NCBI GenBank assembly: GCA_028700625.1
Contig: JAQVSI010000007.1
Span: forward strand, 1 to 39,872
Length of the DNA stretch: 39,872 bases
Direction of reading: 5' to 3'
Origin: Candidatus Shapirobacteria bacterium
GTDB taxonomy: Bacteria; Patescibacteriota; Microgenomatia; UBA12405
The notes beneath the pieces were generated by a model. That model worked only from the letters and a program-made list of their open reading frames with translations. It made no database searches and had not been told where the DNA came from. Positions 8,616 through 16,166 of the stretch are shown here, piece by piece; the stretch's first letter is position 1; the number at the start of each line of letters is the position of its first letter. Position numbers and translations under genes: made by a program.

Positions 8616-9989
8616 ATGCATATTCATATATTAGGAATTGCAGGAACCATGACCGCTTCTCTGGCCGTCGCTCTTAAAAAAGAAGGGTATTTAATTACTG
8701 GTTCCGATCAGGAAAAAATCTATCCACCAATCAGTACTCTACTCGAGAAAGCAGATATAAAAATAAATAATTCCGAAATCAATAACAATATTGATTTAGT
8801 TATTGTCGGTTCATCTTTTTCTAGTTTTAAAAAATCTAAAGAAGAGTTTAAAAAAATTAAAAAGTTAAAAATAAAATATATTTCAGCTAGTAATTTCATT
8901 GGCCAAAATTTAATCAAAGAAAATTCTATTTTAATTGCTGGAACTTATGGAAAAACAACTATTTCTTCCTTAATTTCTTGGATTTTTCATCAAGCAAAGT
9001 TTAATCCAAATTATATGTTTGGAGGAGAATCTTTAAATAATTTCTCTGCTACTAATATTTCTTCTTCCAATTGGTCAATAGTCGAAGCTGACGAATCAAT
9101 TCATGGTCTAGATACTCAAGCTAAATTTTTATATTACCCCGTCAAATTTTTACTACTAACCAGTGCTGATTGGGAACATAAAGATTCTTATTCCACTGAA
9201 ATTGAAAATTTTAATTCTTTTAAAAAATTAATTACCAATCTTCCCAAAGAAGGACTTCTTTTTATTAATTCTAAAGGTTTTCAAACAAAAGAATTAAGTC
9301 TTTATTCAAATTCAAAAATAATTACTTACAATTCACCAAATTCAGATTATTACCTAAAAAATATCAAAATTAAAACCAATTACACTCTTTTAGAAATTAA
9401 GACACCAAGAAATATCCTTGAAATTAAAACTAATTTAATTGGTCAATTTAATTTTGAAAATATCTTAGCCGCAGTTACCGTTGCTGATAGTTTAAAACTA
9501 GATCAAAACAAAATTAAAAAAGCCATTTCAACTTTTAAAGGAGTCAAGCGCCGAATTGAAAAAATTTATGACAAAAAAAATATATTGATTTTTGATGATT
9601 TTGCTCAATCATCAAACAGAATTGAATCAACACTAACAGCAATTCATTCTCATTTTCCCCAAAAAAATATAAAAGTTTTATATCAACCTCATGCTTCTTT
9701 TCTTCAATACAAAGAAAGTTTAAAAGATTTTGAAAAAGCTTTTGAAATAGCTTCTGAAGTTGTTTTAGCCAAACTAAATTATCAAAATGGGGTTGATAAA
9801 AATAATCGTACTACAGCTAAAGATTTCATAAATATTATTGGTAAAAAATTAAAATATATACCAATAAATGAGGGTATTATTGATTTTTATAAACAAAATT
9901 TAAAAAATGGAGATATTCTTATAAATATGAATTCTGGCGGCTTCGACGAAAACAAGATTATCAAATCTCTTATTAATTCTTTAAAATAA
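8616..9989 (+). CDS. mpl: Mur ligase of the Mpl/MurC type
   Basis: This 457-residue ATP-dependent ligase opens with MHIHILGIAGT and an ITGSD...YPPISTLLE segment, which matches Mpl (the UDP-MurNAc:L-Ala-gamma-D-Glu-mDAP recycling ligase) better than MurC. The P-loop GTYGKTT is at 109-115, with Tyr where most family members have His. IVEADES and LTSADWEHKDSY follow the Mpl/MurC pattern. In a cluster without another MurC, it may serve as the L-Ala-adding enzyme, attach a preformed peptide, or do both. It is placed between the transferase-fold gene and murA on the same strand. Substrate is uncertain; ligase class is firm. Confidence 0.8.
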   Translation: MHIHILGIAGTMTASLAVALKKEGYLITGSDQEKIYPPISTLLEKADIKINNSEINNNIDLVIVGSSFSSFKKSKEEFKKIKKLKIKYISASNFIGQNLIKENSILIAGTYGKTTISSLISWIFHQAKFNPNYMFGGESLNNFSATNISSSNWSIVEADESIHGLDTQAKFLYYPVKFLLLTSADWEHKDSYSTEIENFNSFKKLITNLPKEGLLFINSKGFQTKELSLYSNSKIITYNSPNSDYYLKNIKIKTNYTLLEIKTPRNILEIKTNLIGQFNFENILAAVTVADSLKLDQNKIKKAISTFKGVKRRIEKIYDKKNILIFDDFAQSSNRIESTLTAIHSHFPQKNIKVLYQPHASFLQYKESLKDFEKAFEIASEVVLAKLNYQNGVDKNNRTTAKDFINIIGKKLKYIPINEGIIDFYKQNLKNGDILINMNSGGFDENKIIKSLINSLK

Positions 9990-9992
9990 ACT

Positions 9993-11321
9993 ATGTCCAG
10001 ATATATAATAACCGGAGGTAAACAACTTAAAGGTGAAGTCTCTATAAGAGGTGCCAAAAACGCTAGCTTCAAACAAATAATTGCTTCAATGTTAACTGAT
10101 GAAAAAGTCTTCCTAAATAATGTCCCACAAATCTCTGATGTTAGAATAACTACCAGCATTGCTAAAAATCTTGGCTGTCAAGTAAACCAAACAGGGGACC
10201 ATTGCTTTGAGTTAACTACACCAAAAATAATAAACTCAACAGTTCCTCAGGGTACTGGTGAAAAATCAAGAACTTCTTTTATGTTTGCCGCTCCATTACT
10301 TGCTAGAACCGGAACAGCTATTGTTCCGATTCCTGGTGGAGACAAGTTGGGAGCCAGACCTCTTGATCGTCTCTTCGAGTGTTTCGCTAAAATGAACATA
10401 AAAGTTTCTGAAACAGAAAACAATATTACCTTTACTACCGATAAAATTATTGGCACTAATTATACTTTTATAAAACCATCTCACACTGTTACTGAAGTAA
10501 TTATAATGACCGCTGTTCTTGCTAGCGGTGAAACTATTCTCAACAATGCTGCCATAGAACCAGAAATTGATGATCTTATTTTAATATTAAATAAAATGGG
10601 TGCCAAAATTGAAAGAGATCCAATCGACAACAAAAAAATAATTATTCAAGGAGTTTCTAAGTTAAAAGGAACCAGACATGATGTAATTTGCGACAGAAAT
10701 GAAATAGTCACTTTTGCTTGTGCTGCTCTTGCCACAAAAGGTTCTGTTTGTATTTTAAGAATTAAACCAGATATTGTTAAAACTTTTTTGGAAATCATAG
10801 AAAAAATGGGAGCTCAAGTCAAAATTGGAAACGATGAAATTTGTGTCCAATGGGTAAAAACTCTGACTGGAACAAATATTGAAACTGGCCCAGAACCAGA
10901 ATTTATGACCGATTGGCAAGCTATTTTCACTGTTTTATTAACTCAAACAGTTGGTTGTAGTTCTATTATTGAAAAAGTTTACCCAAATCGTTTCCAGCAT
11001 ATTGAAAACCTTAAAAAAATGGGTGTTAAAGTTAAATTTTTTAACCCAGGTTTAGCTAATCCAGAAAATTACTACCAATTTAACAAAGAAAGTGATCGTC
11101 CAGAATATTTTCACGGAGTTAAAATATATGGCCCTACCAGATTAAAAGCAGCCAACTTTGTTATTAACGATCTTCGAGCTGGTGCTTCCGCTACTATTGC
11201 TGCACTAACTGCCCCAGGTAAATCAATTATTGACGGAGTTGAATACATTGAAAGGGGATATGAAAAACTAGCTGAGCGTCTATGGTCTTTAGGTGCTAAC
11301 ATAGAATATATAAAAACCTAA
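9993..11321 (+). CDS. murA: UDP-GlcNAc 1-carboxyvinyltransferase MurA (Asp at catalytic Cys position)
   Basis: MurA makes the first committed peptidoglycan intermediate, transferring enolpyruvate from PEP to UDP-GlcNAc. It is 442 residues, normal length. Lys22 and Asn23 (GAKNAS) are in place, as are the later TDWQA and DLRAGAS blocks that hold the catalytic Asp and Arg. The flexible-loop cysteine (Cys115 in E. coli, in PGGCxIGARPxD) is replaced: the loop reads PGGDKLGARPLD, with Asp117. Cys-to-Asp enzymes are known from Mycobacterium and Chlamydia; they are active but insensitive to fosfomycin. Three bases separate it from the upstream ligase and three from mraY. Confidence 0.95.
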   Translation: MSRYIITGGKQLKGEVSIRGAKNASFKQIIASMLTDEKVFLNNVPQISDVRITTSIAKNLGCQVNQTGDHCFELTTPKIINSTVPQGTGEKSRTSFMFAAPLLARTGTAIVPIPGGDKLGARPLDRLFECFAKMNIKVSETENNITFTTDKIIGTNYTFIKPSHTVTEVIIMTAVLASGETILNNAAIEPEIDDLILILNKMGAKIERDPIDNKKIIIQGVSKLKGTRHDVICDRNEIVTFACAALATKGSVCILRIKPDIVKTFLEIIEKMGAQVKIGNDEICVQWVKTLTGTNIETGPEPEFMTDWQAIFTVLLTQTVGCSSIIEKVYPNRFQHIENLKKMGVKVKFFNPGLANPENYYQFNKESDRPEYFHGVKIYGPTRLKAANFVINDLRAGASATIAALTAPGKSIIDGVEYIERGYEKLAERLWSLGANIEYIKT

Positions 11322-11324
11322 TTT

Positions 11325-12359
11325 ATGATACATCTTTACCTTGGCTTACTTCTTTTTTCGTTTTTAATTACTAGTATTTTGGTTGTCCCTTTCATTAATC
11401 TTCTCTATAAGCTAAAATTTCAACGCCAACATCAAGAAACCACTGATTTTCAAAATAAAAGAACAACTATTTTTGACAAATTTCATAATCAAAAAAAAGG
11501 TACTCCAGTTGGAGGAGGTCTGTTAGTTATTATTTCTGTTTGTATCCTTTTTCTTATTCTCTTTCCTATTCTTAAGTTTTCCCGAATCTTTATCTCTTCA
11601 AATTACGACATAATTCATGAATTATTCATTCTTTTTTTCACTTTTATTAGTTTTGGTCTTCTCGGTCTATATGACGATATCTATAAATTTTTTGGGTTTA
11701 AAAAAACTAGATTCTTCGGTCTAAAAATGATTCATAAATTGATTTTACAAATAATTCTTTCTTTAATTATCTCTCTGATGATTTACTTCCAGTTAAAAAC
11801 TGATTTTATTTATCTACCTTTCTTAGGAGCAATAAAACTAGGCATTTTCTTCATCCCTATTTCCACCATAATAATTACTGGTTTCGCCAATTTTTTTAAT
11901 ATTACTGATGGACTAGATGGTCTTTCCTGTGGATTACTAATGATTGCTCTTTTTGCTTTTTGGATTTTAGCTAGCACTTCACTAGATACTGTTATTTCCT
12001 CTTTTTTAGCTTTGTGGATCGGCGCCCTAATAGCTTTTCTTTACTTCAATGTTTACCCAGCCAGAATTTGGTTAGGAGACGTCGGATCTCTTTCTTTTGG
12101 AGCCACTTTTGCTGTTATTGCTCTTCTTTTAGGAAAAATAGTTCCTTTAATAATTGTTGGATCACCTTTCATAATAGAAGGTCTTTCTAGTGCCATTCAA
12201 CTTCTTAGTAAAAAATATTTTAAAAGAAAAGTTTTTCCAGCTGCTCCAATTCACCTAACTCTTCAACATCTTGGGTGGGAAGAACCAAAAATAGTCATGC
12301 GTGCTTGGCTAGCTGGCATTATATTAGCAATCTTTGGATTATGGCTGGGAATAAACTAG
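11325..12359 (+). CDS. mraY: Phospho-MurNAc-pentapeptide transferase MraY
   Basis: This polytopic membrane enzyme transfers phospho-MurNAc-peptide to undecaprenyl phosphate to give lipid I. It is 344 residues with about ten hydrophobic segments. Catalytic-site elements are LYDDIY (Asp117, Asp118), NITDGLDGL (192-200) and GDVGSL (251-256). Near the C-terminus the usual PIHHHxE motif is replaced by PIHLTLQHLGWEE (308-320), so two of the three conserved histidines are missing. The rest of that block (GWxEPKIVMR) is typical of MraY. The end overlaps the next gene by 19 bases. Confidence 0.92.
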   Translation: MIHLYLGLLLFSFLITSILVVPFINLLYKLKFQRQHQETTDFQNKRTTIFDKFHNQKKGTPVGGGLLVIISVCILFLILFPILKFSRIFISSNYDIIHELFILFFTFISFGLLGLYDDIYKFFGFKKTRFFGLKMIHKLILQIILSLIISLMIYFQLKTDFIYLPFLGAIKLGIFFIPISTIIITGFANFFNITDGLDGLSCGLLMIALFAFWILASTSLDTVISSFLALWIGALIAFLYFNVYPARIWLGDVGSLSFGATFAVIALLLGKIVPLIIVGSPFIIEGLSSAIQLLSKKYFKRKVFPAAPIHLTLQHLGWEEPKIVMRAWLAGIILAIFGLWLGIN

Positions 12360-12895
12360 AATTATTAAAACAAGAAATTCAATATTATATTGGTTTGCCT
12401 TATAGCAAAAATATTTTAAAAGACAGAAAAATAATCAAAGAACAATTTCTTGGAGGTAAGGGTAATTATCGACAAATTGCTGCTGAAACTATTCGACTCG
12501 CCCAAAAACAAAAAATAGATTTAGTTAAACTAACCAATCAAGAATTTTACAATTTTCAAAAAAAGAATCATCTTGGTATTGATTGTTCTGGTCTTGTTTG
12601 TCAATTATTAAATTTTTATTTTAACGCTAAACTAGAACCTCGAAAAATCTCTGCCAGCATGCTTACTTCAAGTCCAATTTCCCAAGAAATAACTGATTTA
12701 AATGACTTACAAACTGGTGATCTTATTCGCCAAAAAAACGGCCACCATGTTTTATTCATCATAGAAAAAACAGGTAATATCATTAATTATGTAGAAAGCT
12801 CTCTTTCTGGCAGGGGAGTTAAATATGGAAAAGCCAATATTACTGACAAATCATTCAAGCACCAAGGTTTTTATCGTTTATTTTTCCTCGATTAA
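12341..12895 (+). CDS. NlpC/P60-type cysteine peptidase without signal peptide
   Basis: This 184-residue protein has the NlpC/P60 core: the nucleophile Cys82 in GIDCSGLV, the His136 region GHHVLFII, and a polar residue in NYVESS. Family members cut gamma-D-Glu-diamino acid bonds in wall peptides or carry out related papain-fold chemistry. No signal peptide or membrane helix is visible from the ATG at 12341 (MAGNKLELLKQEIQ). A longer frame from 12275 would only add residues encoded inside mraY. It is therefore probably cytoplasmic, acting on precursors or recycled peptides. It overlaps mraY by 19 bases, suggesting translational coupling, and converges tail-to-tail with the LysW-like gene (18-base overlap). 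Confidence 0.75.
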   Translation: MAGNKLELLKQEIQYYIGLPYSKNILKDRKIIKEQFLGGKGNYRQIAAETIRLAQKQKIDLVKLTNQEFYNFQKKNHLGIDCSGLVCQLLNFYFNAKLEPRKISASMLTSSPISQEITDLNDLQTGDLIRQKNGHHVLFIIEKTGNIINYVESSLSGRGVKYGKANITDKSFKHQGFYRLFFLD

Positions 12896-13036
12896 TTCAC
12901 GATATTTTAAAGGGTTTAAGGATAAAATCTCAACTTCTGTACCACATTCTGGACATTCAATAATATCTCCAACCATTGTGGCTTCAATTAATTCAATTTC
13001 TGTTTTACAATCTGGACAAATAACTTTTTCGTTCAT
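12878..13036 (-). CDS. LysW-like zinc-ribbon protein (52 aa)
   Basis: A short minus-strand gene, ATG at 13036 to TAA at 12878, encodes 52 residues. Cys7/Cys10 (ICPDC) and Cys28/Cys31 (ECPEC) form a zinc ribbon. The spacing and the intervening acidic EIELIEATMVGDIIECPECG, followed by EVEILSLNPL, closely match LysW. LysW is the amino-group carrier protein whose C-terminal Glu is loaded by an ATP-grasp ligase (LysX/ArgX) in lysine or arginine synthesis. The canonical C-terminal EDWGE is absent: this protein ends IEEK. It is divergent from the PLP and ATP-grasp genes (40-base gap). Existence as a gene is well supported by the coding pattern; a carrier role is inference. Confidence 0.75.
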   Translation of the reverse strand: MNEKVICPDCKTEIELIEATMVGDIIECPECGTEVEILSLNPLKYRELIEEK

Positions 13037-13059
13037 GTTTTATTAAAATTTATAACTAG

Positions 13060-13065
13060 TATAAT
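13060..13065 (+). promoter_or_regulatory. -10 box for the PLP/ATP-grasp operon
   Basis: TATAAT lies 11 bases before the ATG at 13077, in the 40-base divergent gap shared with the LysW-like gene. The predicted leader is about 5 bases. On the other strand a TTGACA (13083-13078) and a TATACT lie upstream of the LysW-like gene, but their spacing of about 14 is short. Confidence 0.45.
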
Positions 13066-13076
13066 TAAACTATTAT

Positions 13077-13898
13077 ATGTCAAATACACCATTAATTAAA
13101 TTAGAAAATATATATTTCAAAAGGGAAGATTTAAATAAAACTGGTTCAGCCAAAGATAGAGCTATAATTTTTCAAATAGAAAATCTGAAAAAACAAGGTT
13201 TTAAAAGTGCTGTAATTTCCAGTACTGGCAACGCCGCCATTTCTGCTTCCTATTTTTGTCATCTTAATCAAATCGAACTAACAGTCTTTCTTTCTCCAAA
13301 AGTAAATCAAAACAAATTGGCTTTAATTAAAAAAAATCATTGCCAAATAGTCTTTTCTGACAAACCTATCAGTGATTCCATCAAATTTGCTAAAAAAAAT
13401 AATAGTTATCTTTTACGCCAATCGACTGATCCTAGTGCCTTAATTGGCTATCAAGAAATTGGCAAAGAATTAAATAAAGAATTACCAGAAATTACCAGTA
13501 TTTTTATTCCAGTTGGCAGTGGTTCTACCCTTTTAGGAATTTCTAAATCATTAAATCCATCAGTCAAAATTTTTGCAGTTCAACCAGCCAGTAATTGCCC
13601 TCTATCGAAAAATTTTGATCAAAATTATCAACCAGAAACAGAAAATATCACCGATGCTATTTCTGTAAAATATTTACCACTTAAATCTCAAATTATTTCT
13701 ACTATCAAAAATAGTGGAGGAACAAGTTTAGTTATTCAAAATAAGGATATTATCGAAGCTCAAAATGAATTAGAATTAAAACAAATAAAAACTTCACTCG
13801 AAGGAGCACTGGCTTTTGCTGGTCTAAAGAAAACCATTAAAAATAAAATAGAAATAGGTAGTTACCCAGTTGTACTTTTAACCGGATGTCAAAGATAA
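13077..13898 (+). CDS. PLP-dependent fold-type II enzyme (threonine synthase-like)
   Basis: This 273-residue protein carries the fold-type II PLP pattern. The Schiff-base lysine is probably Lys26 in KTGSAKDR (compare GSFKDR in threonine synthase). The substrate/PLP loop is STGNAAIS (49-56), and the phosphate-binding loop is PVGSGSTLLG. At about 270 residues it is shorter than threonine synthase or cysteine synthase, and its substrate cannot be read from sequence. It overlaps the ATP-grasp gene by 13 bases, so the two are almost certainly co-translated, and it is divergent from the LysW-like gene. Making or racemising an unusual amino acid for the next enzyme is a plausible but unproven role. 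Confidence 0.75.
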   Translation: MSNTPLIKLENIYFKREDLNKTGSAKDRAIIFQIENLKKQGFKSAVISSTGNAAISASYFCHLNQIELTVFLSPKVNQNKLALIKKNHCQIVFSDKPISDSIKFAKKNNSYLLRQSTDPSALIGYQEIGKELNKELPEITSIFIPVGSGSTLLGISKSLNPSVKIFAVQPASNCPLSKNFDQNYQPETENITDAISVKYLPLKSQIISTIKNSGGTSLVIQNKDIIEAQNELELKQIKTSLEGALAFAGLKKTIKNKIEIGSYPVVLLTGCQR

Positions 13899-15001
13899 AA
13901 TTAGAAAATATCATCAATAATTCTCCATACGCCTTTTATTTTTTGGTCGTTGATAAATTTTTAGACATAGATTTACCTCAAATCAAAAATTTTCACAAAA
14001 TTTATCTTTCAGACTATTCGTCTATAAAAATTAAAAATAGCGGTAAATTGCTTAGTAATCCAGCAGTAATTAAATATATAAAAACAACTTCTGGTTCTCT
14101 AATTCCAGTTATCATTCCTTTCAAACCATCTGCCAAAATTGACATTATCTGTCAACAAAATAATTGGATAAATATTAGTAATCCCGGCCCAATTAATCGC
14201 TTTTTAGAAAATAAAATTAAATTTGCCAAACTTTGTCAAAAATATCATCTACCTATCATTCCTTTTTCAATAGATATTTTTTCAGAAGAAAACTTTTTGA
14301 AATATCAACATCTTTATGGCCCAAATTTAGTTATTCAAACTCATTTTGGTTGGGCAGGTAACAGCACTTTTTCTGCTTCATCTTGGGATCAAATTAAAGA
14401 TAAAATATCATCAATGGTTATTGTAAAATATAGCCCTTTTATAAAATCTTCTTATTCTTTATTAAATAATTGTTGTCTAACCAAATTTGGTCTAATTCAA
14501 AGTCCACCTGCACTTCAGTATACCGGCATTTCTCCTTACACAAAAAATCCTTTTACCACGGTCGGTCGCCAATGGCCATCTTTTGCTCCACCAAAAATAA
14601 TCAAAATCATCAATAAAATAAGTGAGGACTTTGGTCAAATAATAAAAGAAATCGGCTATAAAGGTTTCTTTGGTTTAGATTTTTTAGTTTCAAATGATAA
14701 AATCTTTTTATTAGAATGTAATCCTCGTCTTACTGCTTCCTTTGCTTTCTATACTAAACTTGAAATCGATCAAAAAATTAATCCCCTTTTCTACTTTCAT
14801 TTAATTGAATTTCTAAAACTAAATTATTCTATTAATTTGAAATTTGAAAAAGAAAGATTTAATAATAAAAAAATTATTGGTTCCGAACTTACTCCAAAAA
14901 ACAAAAACAATTATACTTACAAAAAATTAAATTTTTCTTATCCTCTCTCAAAATCTCCAAATCATATTTCTATCTCCATAAAATTAAATGAAAAAAACTA
15001 A
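13886..15001 (+). CDS. ATP-grasp ligase, substrate unknown
   Basis: This 371-residue protein has ATP-grasp features. The nucleotide-binding beta-loop is LVIQTHFGWAGNSTF (148-162). The metal-binding end is GFFGLDFLVSNDKIFLLECN (260-279), followed by PRLTAS. Enzymes of this class make amide bonds through an acyl-phosphate. Candidates by context are a wall cross-bridge ligase (as for the D-Asp ligase of enterococci) or a LysX-like carrier-protein ligase. It is longer than LysX (about 280 residues). It overlaps the PLP gene by 13 bases and ftsW by 14 bases, which ties it tightly to the wall cluster. Class is firm; substrate is open. Confidence 0.75.
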   Translation: MSKIKLENIINNSPYAFYFLVVDKFLDIDLPQIKNFHKIYLSDYSSIKIKNSGKLLSNPAVIKYIKTTSGSLIPVIIPFKPSAKIDIICQQNNWINISNPGPINRFLENKIKFAKLCQKYHLPIIPFSIDIFSEENFLKYQHLYGPNLVIQTHFGWAGNSTFSASSWDQIKDKISSMVIVKYSPFIKSSYSLLNNCCLTKFGLIQSPPALQYTGISPYTKNPFTTVGRQWPSFAPPKIIKIINKISEDFGQIIKEIGYKGFFGLDFLVSNDKIFLLECNPRLTASFAFYTKLEIDQKINPLFYFHLIEFLKLNYSINLKFEKERFNNKKIIGSELTPKNKNNYTYKKLNFSYPLSKSPNHISISIKLNEKN

Positions 15002-16166
15002 ATCACCTTTACTTTTTTTAGTTTTTAGTCTTGTTTTTATCGGTCTTATTTTCATTTCTATCTCTTCTTTAAGTGAAGCCAATTCTACTATTGGAGATAA
15101 ATTTTTCTTTATTAAAAAACAAGGATTTTGGCTTATATTAGGAATTGCCGCTCTTTATGTAACTTCAAAAGTTAAAATAGAATTTATAAAGAAATTTTCT
15201 TTTGTTTTTTATAGTATTTCTATTTTAGGTTTAATTTTGGTCTTAATTCCTGGTTTAGGAAATGAAGCTCTTGGAGCTAAGCGTTGGTTAGATCTGGGCT
15301 TCACTAGTATTCAACCATCTGAGATATTAAAACTTACTTCTATTATCTATTTTTCTTATCTTTTTTCCAAACCAGAAAAACGTCATTTAAAAAACTTAAT
15401 TCTTTATTTAGGAATTCCTTTTATTCTTATTATTATTGAACCAAATCTAAGCACCGCCATTTTAATCTCTGCCATAGTCGGTTCGATTTACTATCTTTCC
15501 GGAGGTGACATTTTACCTTTGTTTGGAATCATTATTTTCACCTTAATTCTCAGCATTCCTCTAATTTTTTTGTCACCCTATCGATCAGCCAGATTAAAAA
15601 CCTTCTTAGAACCACAACAAAACCAAAGCACTTCTTCGTATCACAGCAATCAAATTATATTAACTCTTTCCAGTGGAGGTTTATTCGGTAAAGGTTTTGC
15701 TAATTCTGATCAAAAATATAAGTTTTTACCAAAAATTTCAACTGATTCAATCTTGGCTGTTATTGGAGAAGAGGTCGGTTTTATTGGTCTTTTTGCTGTT
15801 TTATTAATTTATCTTTCTCTAATAAATTATCTATTAAAGTTTTCTCAAACGATAGAAGATCCTTTTCAAAGTTTATTAGTATCCGCCACTGCTTGTTGGA
15901 TTGCTTATCAGAGCTTAATTAATATTTCTGCTATCGCGGCTCTTATTCCTCTAACAGGAGTTCCTCTTCCTTTTATTTCCTATGGTGGATCTTCACTTCT
16001 AACCCTCTTTATTGCCATCGGTTTGGTTAGAAATGTCGAAAAAAATCAAAAAATGCTGCTATACTCAAAGGGTGAGCATCATGAAAACAAAAAAAACGAT
16101 CATCATCACAGGAACACATCTCACCCCAGCTTTAGAACTAATTCGACAATTGAAAAACGATCCTAA
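14988..16166 (+). CDS. ftsW: SEDS peptidoglycan glycosyltransferase FtsW
   Basis: This 392-residue polytopic membrane protein has about ten hydrophobic helices. SEDS hallmarks are GAKRWLDLGFTSIQPSEILK in the third to fourth helix region, FLPKISTDSILAVIGEE with the conserved Asp of the large external loop, and PLTGVPLPFISYGGSSLL near the end. FtsW polymerises lipid II at the septum with its partner class B PBP. The last ~29 residues are His/Asn-rich (HHENKKNDHHH) and are encoded in a different frame over the first 86 bases of murG, so the tail may be non-functional or the stop displaced. Confidence 0.9.
   Translation: MKKTKSPLLFLVFSLVFIGLIFISISSLSEANSTIGDKFFFIKKQGFWLILGIAALYVTSKVKIEFIKKFSFVFYSISILGLILVLIPGLGNEALGAKRWLDLGFTSIQPSEILKLTSIIYFSYLFSKPEKRHLKNLILYLGIPFILIIIEPNLSTAILISAIVGSIYYLSGGDILPLFGIIIFTLILSIPLIFLSPYRSARLKTFLEPQQNQSTSSYHSNQIILTLSSGGLFGKGFANSDQKYKFLPKISTDSILAVIGEEVGFIGLFAVLLIYLSLINYLLKFSQTIEDPFQSLLVSATACWIAYQSLINISAIAALIPLTGVPLPFISYGGSSLLTLFIAIGLVRNVEKNQKMLLYSKGEHHENKKNDHHHRNTSHPSFRTNSTIEKRS

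Noticed and set aside
12825-13046. Plus-strand open frame of 73 codons overlapping the end of the NlpC/P60 gene
   Set aside because: It is the antisense shadow of the LysW-like gene, which has far better coding features (two CPxC knuckles, family match).
13886-15001. Calling the ATP-grasp protein LysX or Ddl
   Set aside because: It is about 90 residues longer than LysX and lacks clear D-Ala-D-Ala ligase signatures, so only the class is called.
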